A stretch of DNA of 64,000 bases. Source: Ziziphus jujuba. Its lineage: Eukaryota; Streptophyta; Magnoliopsida; Rosales; Rhamnaceae. This document shows positions 31,253 through 44,440 of the stretch, one piece after another; position 1 is the first letter of the stretch; each line of letters begins with the position of its first letter. The stretch covers positions 14,343,001-14,407,000 of the forward strand of contig NC_083387.1 of the NCBI RefSeq assembly GCF_031755915.1, written 5' to 3'. The notes beneath the pieces are model-generated. The model made no database searches, was not told where the DNA came from, and saw nothing but the letters and a program-made list of their open reading frames with translations. A program made the translations under genes and the position numbers.

Positions 31253-33959
31253 GAAAATTTCATCTTTGAAATTTCATAGTTTATTATTGAAACATGTAGC
31301 AATGCCACATACAACCCATAAAATTTTCATTATAGAAACTACTTGTCTGCTATATCTTACTCAACCTAACCAAGCACATCCATGGAAAATACTAATGCTA
31401 TGATGCAAACACTAATGACTTCCCAAATCTAAAAGGATAGAGCTTTTAACTTCACAAAACAAAAGTTAACCCCTTGTATACCATAACTACAATAAAGAAC
31501 AAACTCTAATATCTCTACAAATAATCCAAAAAAAAAAAAAACCAACTTCTACAGAGTGATTAACAACAAATCCACTAAAATGTTAACAGTAGCAAGAGAA
31601 ACTTATCAAATCCCCAAACAAAACAAATAAGAACATATCTTTTAATATCAATTCCAAAGTCATCTCATAATAATCAACATCACTTTGCATAACTCTTACC
31701 TTACCCAATTTGTAACCAACTCAGAAAATCCATTCATCAATTAAAAGAAAAACTTAGAACTTAAGTCTAATTTCCTGAAATCAAATACTAATGATATAAA
31801 GTTAAAGCAGAGATTGTTGTTTTTGCTTTTGACCATACTCTTGGTATTTGCAATTAGAAGATTCATGTACCTCATTGATTAGTCAATTTTCTTAACCTTA
31901 ACAAGCATTGTGCTTTTCACCAAATTTTTCAAAGTCATAAAACAAAAATTCTTATACTTATTCTAATGGAAGGCCTTAGATCACTTATAAAGCCTAACAT
32001 AATCTTCAAGATTGTCAACACCAAAGGGTAAGAATCCAAAAGATTAAGTTTGAGTCCTCTCATTATCCTAAATATCATTCTTAACCTTAATTTCTTTCAA
32101 TTTCAAGCACATTCCAAGAATTCATATCTCAAACAATAAAGAAATTTAAATCTTAATTCTAATATCATAACTAATTACTAAGAACTAATTACTAGGTCTT
32201 CAAACCATAGAAAAGCATTCATCACTTTCTTATATTCTGACTATGACCTATAAATTATATTCCTTAGAAGGTCAAGTTATCACAAAAAATATCAACCACT
32301 TTAGATCCATAAAACATCATCAATATAAAACCCTTAATCTCCAAGAAAATAAAATATCAAAACCAATATCTAAAACTATCACCAAAAGTAAAGGCCACAA
32401 AACCAACCTATAAAATTTCTAACTTAATTCTGAACAATTTGTCCCACTCAAGATCACCAAAATATATCAACCATTCTTGGTCTATACGAGCATCTAATAT
32501 CAAGAGCTTAATTTCTAAGAAAAATATAATGTATCCAAGAACAAAGCCAACTTTAAATGCACAAATCCTAATAATCATCCTTCAATGTAACAACTAAGCT
32601 TGAAGGTTCTTAAAGAATCTAAGCCACCTCGATCCCCTAGTAGCCATTGGAAAACTTGCTTTCCTTCCACATTTGAGTAGGCCAAGGAGATTCTAAGGTT
32701 TTCTACCTCTACGAGTCATTAGCTAGGTGATACAAAAGAATAGATAGCTCAGTTTGATGATTGCCTCCATTAACTAGTACCTCTACTTAAGAATGGAGAA
32801 TGAACCTCACAGTTAGATGAAATTCTACTAGTCTGTCCTAATGGGTTATCTCACCTTTCAACTTTTAGCTTACTGGTGAGAAAAGCTATATTCATAAATC
32901 CTCGTATTGTTATATGTTTAAGGAGGATACCATTAAAGTGGTTGAACTATCGTAGTAGAAGCTTCCATCAATTCTCAAGGTCCACTATGATATCTATCAT
33001 AGTTGTCATATGCAACTCAAAGATCACTCCCATATTGTGACCTTTAGTGTTGACTACCATTGTTGTTCATTGACTATTAACTCAAGCTCTAACTATGACC
33101 CCTCCTGTGAGTTACACCAACTTTAGAATAGTGTTTGTCTCTTTTAAAACCTTTACTAGTAGAAGATTTACAATTATAGTTTCCTTTCTTCAGCGAAGCC
33201 TGAATAAGCATGGCTAAAATGTACCCTCAACTGATCATCACTTTTATCTATGCATACTATCTGCATGTTGACCTTTAAGGCTGCATTTCTTAGAAATTGG
33301 TACTAAGCATGAGTTGCTTTTGAGAGCTTTAATTATGTTGTCATTTAGACTATCCAAAAACCTTGCCTCTTTCTTGCATTGTCTTGAATCAGTTATGGAT
33401 GGCATGTTAGTAATTCTTTAACTTTTCTCTCATCATCTAACATTGTCACATTGCTTTGTGCCAATCATTCAAATTCTCATCTTTTCAATTCTTTGTAGGT
33501 TGGAATTGTCTTTTCAATCTTCTATTAATTTATGGCACCTACCTTCACATAAAGCAAGCTATTATAGCCCTAGGAGCACTCCATGCCTTAAATTAAGACT
33601 TTTATTTATTTATTTATTATTATTATTTTTTATGTTCCTACCAGCCAAAATAAGACCATGGAAAAGTCTATAAAACCATTAAAGCTCATAGCACTTGGTC
33701 TCTTAGCCCATATAACTAAAAACCTAGATGATCCACTACAACTCATAATCTGAGTCAAATATATAGGTTGGCTTTCAGAAACTTCTAGCTAATACTTGCT
33801 TGAAACTATATCTACTTTATCCTCATTGTATGACGAAGGAATTTTTATATGAGAGGGTAATAAAACGTAATTAATTTCAAAAAAATGATAGGTAAGGATA
33901 AATAAAACACAAGAAAGTTGTACACCAATGCACAACCCTGGAGTAATTTAGAATTTAGA
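31253..33959 (-). pseudogene. Internal region of minus-strand gypsy element, eroded gag
   Basis: The minus strand retains only scraps of gag. Near 33300-33400 FLDSLNDNIIKALKSN resembles the capsid C-terminal segment, and further on short pieces such as KGFKRDKHYSKVGV resemble the basic region around the nucleocapsid. Stops occur in every frame. No reverse transcriptase or integrase motif was recognised in 31253-33000, so pol is deleted or beyond recognition. At about 2.7 kb the region is far shorter than an intact gypsy interior of 4-5 kb or more. Confidence 0.5.
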
Positions 33960-33971
33960 GCTCTGATACCA
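33960..33971 (-). promoter_or_regulatory. Primer-binding site (initiator tRNA-Met), minus strand
   Basis: GCTCTGATACCA is the complement of TGGTATCAGAGC. It sits 3 bases inside the LTR end at 33975, which fixes 33975-36660 as the 5' LTR. Confidence 0.9.
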
Positions 33972-33974
33972 AGC

Positions 33975-36660
33975 TGACAGGACCTAGAAACCCTTCCAGG
34001 ACTCCTAAGTGGTTCTGCCTAGGAAAGTCTCACTAGGTAATTCTTAGAGAAACCCCAATGGAACCTCACCCAACTATGGATAAACAACACATGCAAATAT
34101 CAAATAATACCTTAATATATAAATAAAGAGCCACAATAGTAAGCAAGTCCACAGCTATAGTTAACATCTAAAACCATCATACTACAGACCATTACTACGC
34201 ATACATAATAGGGACACTACTGTATCCATAATTTAGGTTAAAGTATTTTAACAGTATTTGTAAAATTAAGGAATACAACTGATGTGAATAAGTCTAAAAA
34301 AATAAAGATAAACAGGGAAGGACGAATACTGCTACTGCTGTGGAAAACATAGAACAACAAGCGATGCATGAGGTAGACTATCCACTAACTACCAGAACTT
34401 AAACGAACAAATTTAAAAATAAATATGTGAGTTAAAAATGTCTCAGTAAGTGGCATCGTACAATAAGAAAATAATATTTTATTTATATAAACCTTTCTTT
34501 TAAGATTTCTCATTCTACTTTTTCGAAAAGTTCTACTTTTTTGAAAAATTCTATTTTTAAAAATATTTCACAAAATCTAGGTTTGCACCCCAAATCCATA
34601 TCATAAAACAGAGACTTAGATGTTACAAATGAATAACCATTTAAGTATCATAAACAGGATCAATCATGATTTAAATATTTGGCATAAAATAGTATAAATA
34701 TATTCATAAAACTAATTATGGGAAAGACTATAAAACCACAACAGATCGAAAAACCAACAATATGCAAAATATATATATATATATATTATACGATATACTT
34801 AGTGTTGCCAAATGGTGCACGGTGTCTTGTAACACTACTGGACAGTAAAAGAGAAAAAGAACCATGTAGGATTGACTCGCCTCATGATCTTTAGCATTCT
34901 AAAGACGTTGTGGCAATATAGACCCTTGATGTACAAAATGTATATTGGCATTAATGAATCTATGGGATGAACCCACCCATAAACTTTAGTGTACTATAGG
35001 TATCATGACAAACCTGTATGATACAATGTAATACTGAACCGAAATGCTAGCACTATATGTTACATCAATTAAAAATAATAGTATAATATTCATAAACAAT
35101 CTTTTTAAGATCATACTTTTTCATTTTTCCATAAACAAATACTATACCATAAACAGGAATTTAATATTTAAACCCAACCATTTATTTAGATATTTCAAAA
35201 ATTCAAAATCACTATTTTATACCAAACACAAATACCAACCATGAAATGTATATTACCATTAATCATTTTTAAGCACTTTAAAATGTAAAACACTTAAACA
35301 TGCTTAAAAATATATAATTTTTAATCCACTTTCTCAAAAATCAAATATTTTCCAAAATGATTAAACCATCAATTAATTGTCAAAATATTTAAATACCAAT
35401 CTTAAGTTTATTATGAATTCATTTGAATTTAAAACCATTTAAAATCTTATCAAAAGTCACATGAAATAATAACACATATATGTAATATTTATATATGCAT
35501 AGCATAATCATTTAAATCAAATCATGTATATATTATATTCAAACTATATATATATATATATATATTATACTAGTAGGCCCAAAATTGTTTAAAAATACTA
35601 GCACTCATAGATACCATTAACGCTCACTCTTGATCCTTGGTAGGATCTGTGAGCGTAGTATGAGGGCCCGTAATATAATAAAATATTTTTCAAGCTCCAA
35701 CAACTAAATCAAAGACATTGATGTGTATGTCTTAAAATAATTTATACATTCATAAGAATACATCAATTGGATTTTGAGTGGTCTGATTATATCCCAAACC
35801 TTTAGAACCAGATAATCAAAATTTGGGTTTTTCACCCAAATTATGCAAATCTTACTTCAAATTGGTCTTAAATTGTCCAAATACAATGTGATTTTGCGTA
35901 GTATTTAACTCATTGATCCAAAAACGAAAAAAAATTATCAAAAGACATCTAAAATTCACAAGCTTTATATCAAAGGAAAGCCCAAGAGTTAAGGAATATA
36001 ATAATTTTCTCACTTTGGTTCAAAGTGCCACCAGTAGTAGGAAAACTTATCAAAATGTTCAACCAAAGCTGAGATTGATGGATCTCTCAAACCATGAAGA
36101 CTCTTGACAATGGAGGCCAGGAATAAATCTAGAGGGTTTAAATTAAGGAGGAAGGAGGTATGGGTCTAATGAAAATGGTCGGACACCATTGCTGGATTTG
36201 GGCTCGATTTGCAGTTGCTGGTCATGAAATTCCATGGCAATAATCACTATTGAGTGGGCTTCCTCCTTGCATGACACATGTAGATCAATTTGGCCAGAAA
36301 ATATCCAAATGGTGGTGACTTGGTTTAGCTTTTTAAATGGGTTAGGGTTGACTCGGTTCGAATTTGTGAGTCTAGGGAGAGCTCTCTCAGGTTTTGGGGA
36401 CAAAATAAGTATTCTGGATTTTGTTCACTATTAAGCATGCTCTCTAACATTTACATAGGGCCTTGGGCAACTAACAGATGAAAATCTAGGCCTGGTTTGG
36501 ATAATGATATAATATTGTTGTTCAAAATTATTGATAACCATAACTTTTTAACCGTAATTTGAAATTAGGCATGTTACTAGTCTATGAACTCATGTCAACA
36601 AGCTCTACACAAAGGCATGAGAGTGAAAGCAAAAATCCAAATCCAAATAAAAGACAAACT
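33975..36660 (-). mobile_element. Gypsy LTR, 5' LTR of the minus-strand element, truncated
   Basis: On the minus strand it ends GGTCCTGTCA at 33975. Homology to 29075-31238 runs to about 36660 and then stops, so roughly the first 80 bases (TGTAACA end) are lost. It keeps the internal 470 bp missing from the other LTR. The conserved motif appears as CTCAGTAAG at 34442-34450. Confidence 0.8.
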
Positions 36661-37529
36661 TAGTGTATAATGAAGATAAATTAGACAGGCTTTAAGTGAA
36701 ATTGGCACACAAGTAAATAATTCCCATAGCATTATTGTTATATTTGAAGCCTACGACTCGATCTTACAGGCATCCTATTTGGTACATAAGATATGAAAAC
36801 ACTATTATTTGAGATTGGGTTGGATGAGAGACAAAATAAGATACATTTTTTAGTTTTATAATGCGTTTGGTGCTATTTGCTATGTAGAACTAAAAGATAG
36901 TAACATTTGTCCCTTTGGCACAATTTAATTGGCGATGACTATTGGTCATAACCATTAGGTTTCGGGTTTAAGTTTGATGATGAAATCCCCCTCTAATTTT
37001 TTTTTAAAAAAAAATTATATTTAAGAAAGATATGATATATTTATACTATAATTTTATGTATTGGTGGTATTGAATAAAAACTATAATTTTATTAAGAAAA
37101 TTAAACTACAAAATATATTTAATTAAATGATTTATGTTTAATTTGCAAATTAATATTAATTAAAATTAAATATGTCTTATTTCACAAATCCATACTTAAC
37201 CAAATAATACAACACCATCTGCAAATATTCAAAGCAACTACAATTTAGGATTTATAAAGACAAAATTATTACAAATCTGAAATATAATTCATTATATAAA
37301 GTCCAAAAATGACATCCTACTCCCAATGATAAGACTGCCCTCGGGGTCTTTCCCAGAGTGGTCCCTCCTGGGGATAACTCCATTGAAATCTCTATCGAAA
37401 CCTCGTCATCCAGTTTCATGAAATATGTGATCATGTTAGGGATAAGAATAAGTGCACATAACCATATATCCATAATATGGTTATATGGACTATGGACTAT
37501 ATATATATAACCATATATCCATAATATCG
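36661..37529. other. Intergenic; eroded retroelement-like sequence
   Basis: No coding sequence. A GC-richer patch at 37310-37430 (CCTCGGGGTCTTTCCCAGAG) may be another LTR relic. The phrase ACCATATATCCATAATAT is repeated at about 37460 and 37511. Confidence 0.3.
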
Positions 37530-38815
37530 ACTATATATGTTAGGACCCACTCAAGATTTTCTTATTGGAATCCTAAATGAGCCCCAACTGAGGAAACCCT
37601 ACCGGACCATTCTACGAAAGATCTGACAACATCTCCTTAAGGGTTAAGCATGTCTTTAAAATTTTCTGTACAGAAAACACACTTCATTATCATATCACCT
37701 TATTCCTCCCACCTTACTATAAGGTTTTCTACAAAATACAACACTTTAATAATAAACCATAAAAATACAGGTGCTGAAAATAAACTAATGAAAACAAATA
37801 CATTTAGAACTCATGTCCGCCCATATCACCCACTTAGTGTAGTCCTATATTTCTATACAGCTTTATAAGCACAACGAATGCATAAATGTAGATAGAAGGG
37901 TAATAAAACAACAACAACAACAATAATAATAGAAATGATAATAATAGTAGTACAACTTACAGGAGGGCTACCATACTTCACCTAAGGCTACCATACTTAC
38001 CCAAAAGCTATCATACTTATCTAAAGGCTATCATACCTGTCTGAAAGCTACCACATTTGTTCGAAAACTATCATACTTGCCCGAAAGCTATCATACTTAT
38101 CTGATGGGATGTATACGATGAGTATACAATTGATACGAATGATGGTAATAATAACAGTAACAAATTTATAAGTAATAAGTAGTAGTAGTAGTAGGAGTAA
38201 TAATAATAATAATAATAACGATAGTGGTAACAACAACAACAATAATAATAAAAAATAATAATTACAACTACAGTAATAATTAACAACGGCAACATTAATA
38301 AATAATAATAATAATAAAGATAATAATAATAATAACAGTCATAATAATAATAAAAATAATAATAATAACACCAAAAACAATTATTAATAATAATAATAAT
38401 AATAACAAATTATGAATATAATTTCAACAATTTCAACAACAACTAATGATATTAATAGAGAATCATAATCATGCATAGTTAAAATAAAATAAATTATAGT
38501 AAAATAAAATTTTAAAATTTATAAATATTATACGTGATTCGCACACTCGCAGCAAATATACGCTCGATATACTATATAACATGCTAATGTACGATTCCAT
38601 GATACTAGCTATTGTAAGTACACTGCTACCAGTACGGTTCGGGGTGGTTACCTATAGTAGTCATCAAACTTATTGGTCTTGTAGGCAACAGTCACGAGGC
38701 AAAACTATTCATGGTCTAAATCGAGTCATTACCCTGTATGGTTTGATACTTACACTGTCTCTTTTATTCTATTTTCTCAACTCTCTCAATGTCTCTCTAA
38801 ATTTCAAACTCATAT
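37530..38815 (-). mobile_element. Partial gypsy LTR, minus orientation
   Basis: From TGTTAGGACC onwards it parallels the solo LTR at 40156: same order of the ATTGGAATCCTA, GGACCATTCTA, AAAACACAC and CACCTTATTCC blocks, then a trinucleotide-rich low-complexity stretch (about 37908-38410), then the AACATGCTA and GGTGGTTACCTATA blocks. Similarity ends near 38815, so only the LTR 3' half (minus sense) remains. Confidence 0.7.
37908..38410. repeat. Trinucleotide-rich low-complexity DNA (ATA/ACA/AGT)
   Basis: Long runs of ATA, ACA and AGT triplets, interrupted near 37950-38130 by four to five imperfect repeats of an AAAGCTATCATACTT-type unit. Corresponding runs occur in the LTR at 40530-40960. The poly-leucine frames on the minus strand are artefacts of this run. 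Confidence 0.9.
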
Positions 38816-39039
38816 AATCACCTAACAAAGTTAGGCACAATAAAATACCCATTTAAACTGAGAAAAACATAACAAAAAAAGAAAAAATCAAAAGTTGTAA
38901 AAACATTGTTGTAGCTTCGCAGCCTTATGCAATAGGCACTACAGTGCTGCACCAACCCTTTGTAGGCACCATGGTGCCAACTCTTGGGTTTAGAGAGCTT
39001 TTCGTGGTTGTTTCGATGCCATAACATCTCTTGTATAGT
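38816..39039. other. Unassigned stretch between LTR fragment and TRIM array
   Basis: No feature recognised; an A-rich patch is at about 38862-38895. The sequence near 38915-39010 (GGCACTACAGTGCTGC, GGCACCATGGTGCC) is moderately GC-rich and contains short palindromes. Confidence 0.3.
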
Positions 39040-40135
39040 ACGGTGGCTCGACTCATTAGAGTTACAGCCCCACTAGCGGACCTGTCACTCTTTGCCGATA
39101 TTGTCCCTAATTTAGCCACCGCACTCGATATGAAATTTTTTGTTTAGAACTTTCTAATAGGTCGCCTATCATAGGATTGCTCTTGCTTGAGCATGCTTAG
39201 CTTTGAAGTTCTTTCGACTATTATTGCATTTAAATCATCCTTTGATCTACACTAGCCGAAATGAGATTGGACACTAGGTAGTCTACCAGTGCTCAGCACT
39301 CGATCACACTAGTCGTCACAATCAACCACTCGTTGGGGCCCAACATCCTCACTGGCACACTTTTAGCCGGGTACAGGCTTTGTCACTTTCTACCATTATT
39401 GTTCCCAATTTGACCAATATACTCGTTTGTAACATCCTGCCTCCATTAGCGGACTTGTCACTCTCTGCCAATATTGTTACCAATTTAGCCAATACACTCG
39501 ATATGAGATTTTTTGTTCAGAGCTTTTTAGTAGGTTACCATCCTAGATTTACTCTCGTTTAACTTTAGAATTTTTTCAAGCACTAAAGCAAACTGTTATG
39601 AAAAGCCTCGACGTTAAAAGAGTGACTATTATTACATTTAAATTACCCTCTGATCTACACTCGAGTGATGTTGGATTGGATGCCAGGTAGCCTACCAATG
39701 CCTCATACCAGCCCATGCTGGCCATCACAATCCATCCTTTTTGGGGCTCAACGTCCTAGCTGACACACTTCTAGCAGGATACAAGCTTTGATAACATTTG
39801 CAACACTCATCTCCATTGATGGACCTATCACTCTTTGTTGATATTGTCCCCATTTTAGCCACTGCACTCGATATATGATTTTTTATTCATAGTAACCCAA
39901 GAAGCCACCCATCCTAGAATTGCTTTTTCCTGACCAAGCTTAACTTTGAAGTTCTTTCGAACTTTAAAGCTAACCACTTTTAAAATGTGTTGATGTTATG
40001 AGGATGATTATTATTACATTTAAATCATCTCTTTATCTACACCTGGTGATGTGGGATTGGACACCCATTTGATCCTTAAATCATAAAAAAAATTTGGTTA
40101 TGTGCATTGCCCTAAAAAATTCAAGATGTGGTCTT
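39040..40135 (-). mobile_element. Cassandra-type TRIM array with 5S rRNA-derived segments
   Basis: Three related units follow each other with a period of about 370 bp; the phrase TCACTC...GATATTGTC starts at 39085, 39458 and 39828. On the minus strand each unit contains a segment similar to the 3' half of plant 5S rRNA. The best is at about 39896-39962, where the C-box region GGATGGGTGGCTTCTTGGG and GAACTTCAAAGTTAAGC are readable. Cassandra is the known TRIM family whose LTR carries a 5S-derived pol III promoter. LTR starts (minus sense TGTGATGGC, TGTGACGAC) are at 39729 and 39320. Short internal domains between LTRs (39321-39427, 39730-39799) resemble the internal domain of the TRIM at 25537-25603. 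The third unit has lost its start. All copies are diverged and presumably inactive. Confidence 0.8.
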
Positions 40136-41389
40136 GACATGGAATTGGACACCCATGTCAGGACCTATCTAGAATCCTTTATTGGAATCCTAGATAAACT
40201 CTGATCCTAGGGGAAACTCTATCAGACCATTCTATGAAAAATCCAATAGCATCTTCCCTAAGAGTTGAGCATGCTCTCAGAATTCCTTGTATAGAAAACA
40301 CACTACAATATCATACCACCTTATTCCTTCCACTTTACTATAATATTTTCCATAAAATGCAGCACTTCAATAACAAAGTATAAGGTTATATATACCAGAA
40401 ATGATTTAATAAATAAAGAATACTTTTAAATATTCATATCTACCCACACTACCCACTTAGTGCAGTCTTACATTTTTATACCGCTTTATGAACATACCAA
40501 TGCACAAATATAGATAAAAGGGTGATAAAACAAAAATAATAATAATAATAATAATAATAGTACAACTTGTCCGAGGGTACCACACTTGTCCGAATGTTAT
40601 CATACTTACCCGAAGACTACCATTCTTGCCTGAAGTCCATCATACTTACTTGATGGGATAAATACAATGGGTATACAGTTGACACTAATGATAATAGTAA
40701 TAATAGTGATAAATTCATGACTAATAATAATAAATAAATAAATAATAATGTTAATATTGGTAATAACAACCATAATAGTGTTCACAAGTAATAATAATAG
40801 CAATAATAAATAATGATAATAATAACAGCAGTTGTAAAAATAATAATAATAATAATAATAATAACAACAACAACAATAACAATAACAAAAATAGTTACAA
40901 ATAATAATAATAATAACAAATAATGATAATAATCGAAAATCATAATCATGAATATATAAAATAAAATAAAATAAAGTAAAACAAAATTTTAAAATTTATA
41001 TATATTACGAAATGTGCAAACTTGTAGTAGTGATACGTCCGATATCATATAACATGCTAGTACACGATCCTATAATATCAGTTGTCGTAAGTATATTGCT
41101 ATCAATACAGTCCAGAGTGGTTGCCTATAATGGTCGTTCGACCCACTAGTCTCATAGGCAGTAGAATTATGAGGCTAAGCTATTCATGGGCTAAATTGGA
41201 TCATCGTCTCCATATGGTGTGGTACATACAGACATAACATAATATATATATGTATGTTTATATGAAAAGGTATTTGATATACTATACGATATACCAGTAA
41301 TGTCAGACAGTACTTGGCATCTCGAGCACTACCTGACGGGGTGGTAAATGTGAGAAATTTGTAATTGATCACCTTGGCATCCCACGGTG

Positions 41390-41960
41390 CTGATTGCTAA
41401 CTCACTATGGGTAAAACAATCGTCTTTCGATCGAGGGGATGGTGGCTGATGCTCATTGTGCACTATATTTGCCACTTCTTAGGCCCATAGCTCCCATAGG
41501 ATGGCCATACATACGTGTGCGCTAACCCATAATAACCAACCATCCTGTGGCTAAGGGGGGAACGGCTAGTGCTTACTCTACATTATAATTGCCTACTCTT
41601 TCTCACCACAGCTCATAAAGGACGACCATAAATATAACTTGTATGTTAATCTATATTATAATAACCAGCTATTCTATTACCAAAAAGGAGGTGGTTAATG
41701 CTCGCTCTACATTGTACTTGCCAACCTTTGGATCCATGGCTCTTACATAACCATAATATAATAACCAACCACCCTATGGCCAAGGAAAGGGATGACTGAT
41801 GCTCACTGTGCAAATATACTTGCCAATCCTCAAATTCATGGCTTCCATATGATGACCATAATATAATAACCAACCATCCTATGACCAAGGAGGGGGGCGA
41901 TTGATGCTCACTGTGCAAATATACTTGCCAATTCCTCAAGTTCATGGCTTCTAAAAGATG
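41390..41960. repeat. About 105 bp tandem repeat, roughly five units, within the LTR
   Basis: Each unit holds AATAACCAACCATCCTATGG.CAAGG, then a GG-rich run, GCTCACTGTGCA..ATA.TTGCCAA and ATGGCT. Units are 70-90% alike by eye, with the last two most similar. The repeated peptide WQVYLHSEHQS on the minus strand (41646-41945) is only a translation of the repeat. Confidence 0.85.
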
Positions 41961-42479
41961 GCTCTACATACTTGTGCGCTAATTAACAATACAGTATAAA
42001 GCATCAGTATTGTATAGTGTATCTAAATACTATAAATTTTTACAATATTATAAATATTGAAATTTAATAAAATACAACTGGGTTTATATACTTTTTCTAA
42101 ATTTACAAAATTCCATATTTCCCTTTAAACAACCCCATTAATCCAACGATTTTATAAAATTAATTATTACTAAAATAATTTCAATTCCATGATTATTATT
42201 CTTCTTAAATCCTTAAAATTTATATTAAATCGCATAAAATCAACATATAACTTAATTTCACACAACACATTTTATTATACAAAATAAATATAACAGTAAA
42301 ATTTAACAATTATTCCACCAATAAATAATCACATAACTAATTTCTCCAAAACCATATCATAAATTTTATATAACATATATATTTAATTCACATAAAATAG
42401 ACAATAAAATCAAATAACAATTTTCTTAAAATTTAAAACGTACATAATATTTTTTGAAATTTTAAATAACACAAAATAT

Positions 42480-42738
42480 ATATGTATGCACATATTTATG
42501 TAGACAAGTATATATATCCATCTATATACATAACACAATCCTTTTAACAAGTACATACAGGCTCATGTACATATGTATACAAATATTTATATAAATAATG
42601 TATATTTTATACAAATATATATATAATATTCTTATACACTCAGATATACATATACGTAATCACATATGTTCACACACATACATAGATATTCATATATACA
42701 CAATTCTTTTAACAAGCATACAAACATATATATATATC

Positions 42739-42773
<35 letters not shown>

Positions 42774-42900
42774 GTATATTCATATACTCAAATATATGTA
42801 TGCACCTAAACACATGCCAAAGGAGTATTCACATATACTTATACATGTATACATATAGAAGAATATACATTTGCAAACATACATGCACATATTCATACAT
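42480..42900. repeat. TA/CATA-rich low-complexity DNA
   Basis: Mixed TATA, CATA and TATG runs with no coding meaning. Confidence 0.85.
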
Positions 42901-43393
42901 AAACATGTAGATACATACACAATTTAACATAATTGCCACATCAAATACAATTCTATTAAAAAATGGCAACTTTTCAAATACACGAGCATAATTCATAAAC
43001 AAGGTATCAATAGAAAGTTAAAGAGATGAGGAACACACTATTGACCTCCATAGAGCTCAATACCATCGGTGGTGGTCGGAAAATGATCGAGAAAACTTGG
43101 CCAAAGTTCAAATAATCATATCTCCAAAATGATAAAGAATTAAGCTAAATGGAGTGCAACATTGAGCTTAGGAGGCCCAAATATGGTGGGAAGGAAGACC
43201 ACTTCGGCCGGGAGGTGGCCGGATTGTTATAAAACCCGCTTCACCGTCATTGGTGACGGTAACTAGGTCAATACAAAATTTCTCTCACAGTAAAACGTCA
43301 AACGCGGAACCCACTTGGTCAATCTCGGTCAACCTTGATCGAACTTGATTAAAAATTTAAATTCGGGGCATTTTCTCGGGTCGGAATGTTACA

Positions 43394-43900
43394 CATTGTG
43401 TGTGCTATATAATGGAACAAAACTAATAAGGTTAAAAGTTGGGACTGATGCTACCAATATGTGTTAAGTTTAAGGAGTATAAGTGCTAAATATGAAATAT
43501 AGTGATTGAGCATGCTTAACTTAAGAGTTCTTAAGAGTGACTATAAACAAATTTTACAATGATAGAGCATGCTTAAGAGTTTGGACTGAGTATGCTTAAC
43601 TTCGAAGTTATTTCAAACCCCAAAGTCAAACGTTCTAAAAAAGCCTTGGGTCTAAAAAAGCTTGGGGGTATGAGAGTAACTATTATTATATTTGAATCAT
43701 TCTCTAATCTATGTCCTGGACAATATGGAATTGGACACCATTTTATACTTTAAATTTAAAAAAAAAATTTGGTCATGTGCATTGCACATGCCATATAATG
43801 GAGCAAAACTAACAAGGTTAAGAGTTGGGACTGATGCTACCATTATGTACTAAGTTTAGGGAGTATAAGTGCTAAATATGAAATATAATGTGCATTTGCA
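43394..43900 (-). mobile_element. Cassandra-type TRIM remnants with a duplicated 100 bp segment
   Basis: GAGCATGCTTAACTT, part of the 5S-derived segment in the array, occurs at about 43507 and again in altered form at 43566 and 43590. TTCGAAGTTATTTCAAA and GGAATTGGACACC match the array as well. A roughly 100 bp segment (about 43405-43502) is repeated at 43790-43890, from ATATAATGGA.CAAAACTAA to AATATGAAATATA. This is the continuation of TRIM sequence interrupted by the solo LTR. Confidence 0.65.
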
Positions 43901-44440
43901 AATCCGCGTAAAGTTCAAAGGGCAATGTTGCCGAAACCCTTAATAGTATTTTTAGATTTATATTAAGATATTTATTTTGAACAAAATTTTCATTATTATT
44001 TTTATTTGTTTTGAAACAAAAACAAAAATGAGGATTTTGGTTGAAATCAAGTAAAAGAACAAAGTCTAAAATGAAACCAAGATTAAAATTGAAACACTCA
44101 AATTAAACCCTTGAAAATATTAATTGACTTAAAAATGTAGTTAAGCGAATTGCAAATTAAGACACACAATTAAATTTAAAGAAATATATAAAATAATAAA
44201 GAAAAATAGCATTTCATTGCTAATGACCATCACTAGTTGGATCCCCATATGACAATTTAATTAACTATCATTGCATGTTTACTTTTTTATCTAGATTTTT
44301 AGTTTAAAAAGTAAAATAAAAAAGAGTCAAATACAAACTTTAAGATAGTAATGCTAAGTTGATAACACAAATGTTAAAACTATATAGGAAATTTGTACCA
44401 AAAATCTTTATTAATTAATTAATTGGTTTACTTTTATTAA
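43901..44440. other. AT-rich stretch without genes
   Basis: No coding sequence or element recognised. Confidence 0.4.

Larger units (their letters stand above)
40156..43393 (-). mobile_element. Gypsy LTR, apparently solo (3.2 kb), minus orientation
   Basis: On the minus strand it begins TGTAACATTCCGACCCG (43393) and ends GGTCCTGACA (40156). GGTCAA motifs cluster near its start (about 43316-43340), as in the other LTRs. Neither side has a primer-binding site or polypurine tract, so it looks like a solo LTR; the flanks (ACCCA and CATTG) do not form a target duplication. It splits TRIM-related sequence. Inside are trinucleotide repeats (40530-40960), about five units of a roughly 105 bp tandem repeat (41390-41960) and an ATAC/TATA-rich run (42480-42900). 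Confidence 0.8.

Noticed and set aside
38048..38295. Leucine- or tyrosine-rich membrane peptides on the minus strand
   Set aside because: They are translations of trinucleotide-rich low-complexity DNA in an LTR.
39896..39962. A 5S rRNA gene
   Set aside because: Only the 3' half of the 5S sequence is similar, it is diverged, and it sits in TRIM LTR units; this is the Cassandra signature.
41646..41945. Repeat protein with WQVYLHSEHQS units
   Set aside because: It mirrors the 105 bp tandem repeat of a solo LTR. It has no start context and no conservation evidence.
42598..42858. Tyrosine/isoleucine-rich peptide
   Set aside because: It is a translation of TA/CATA simple sequence.
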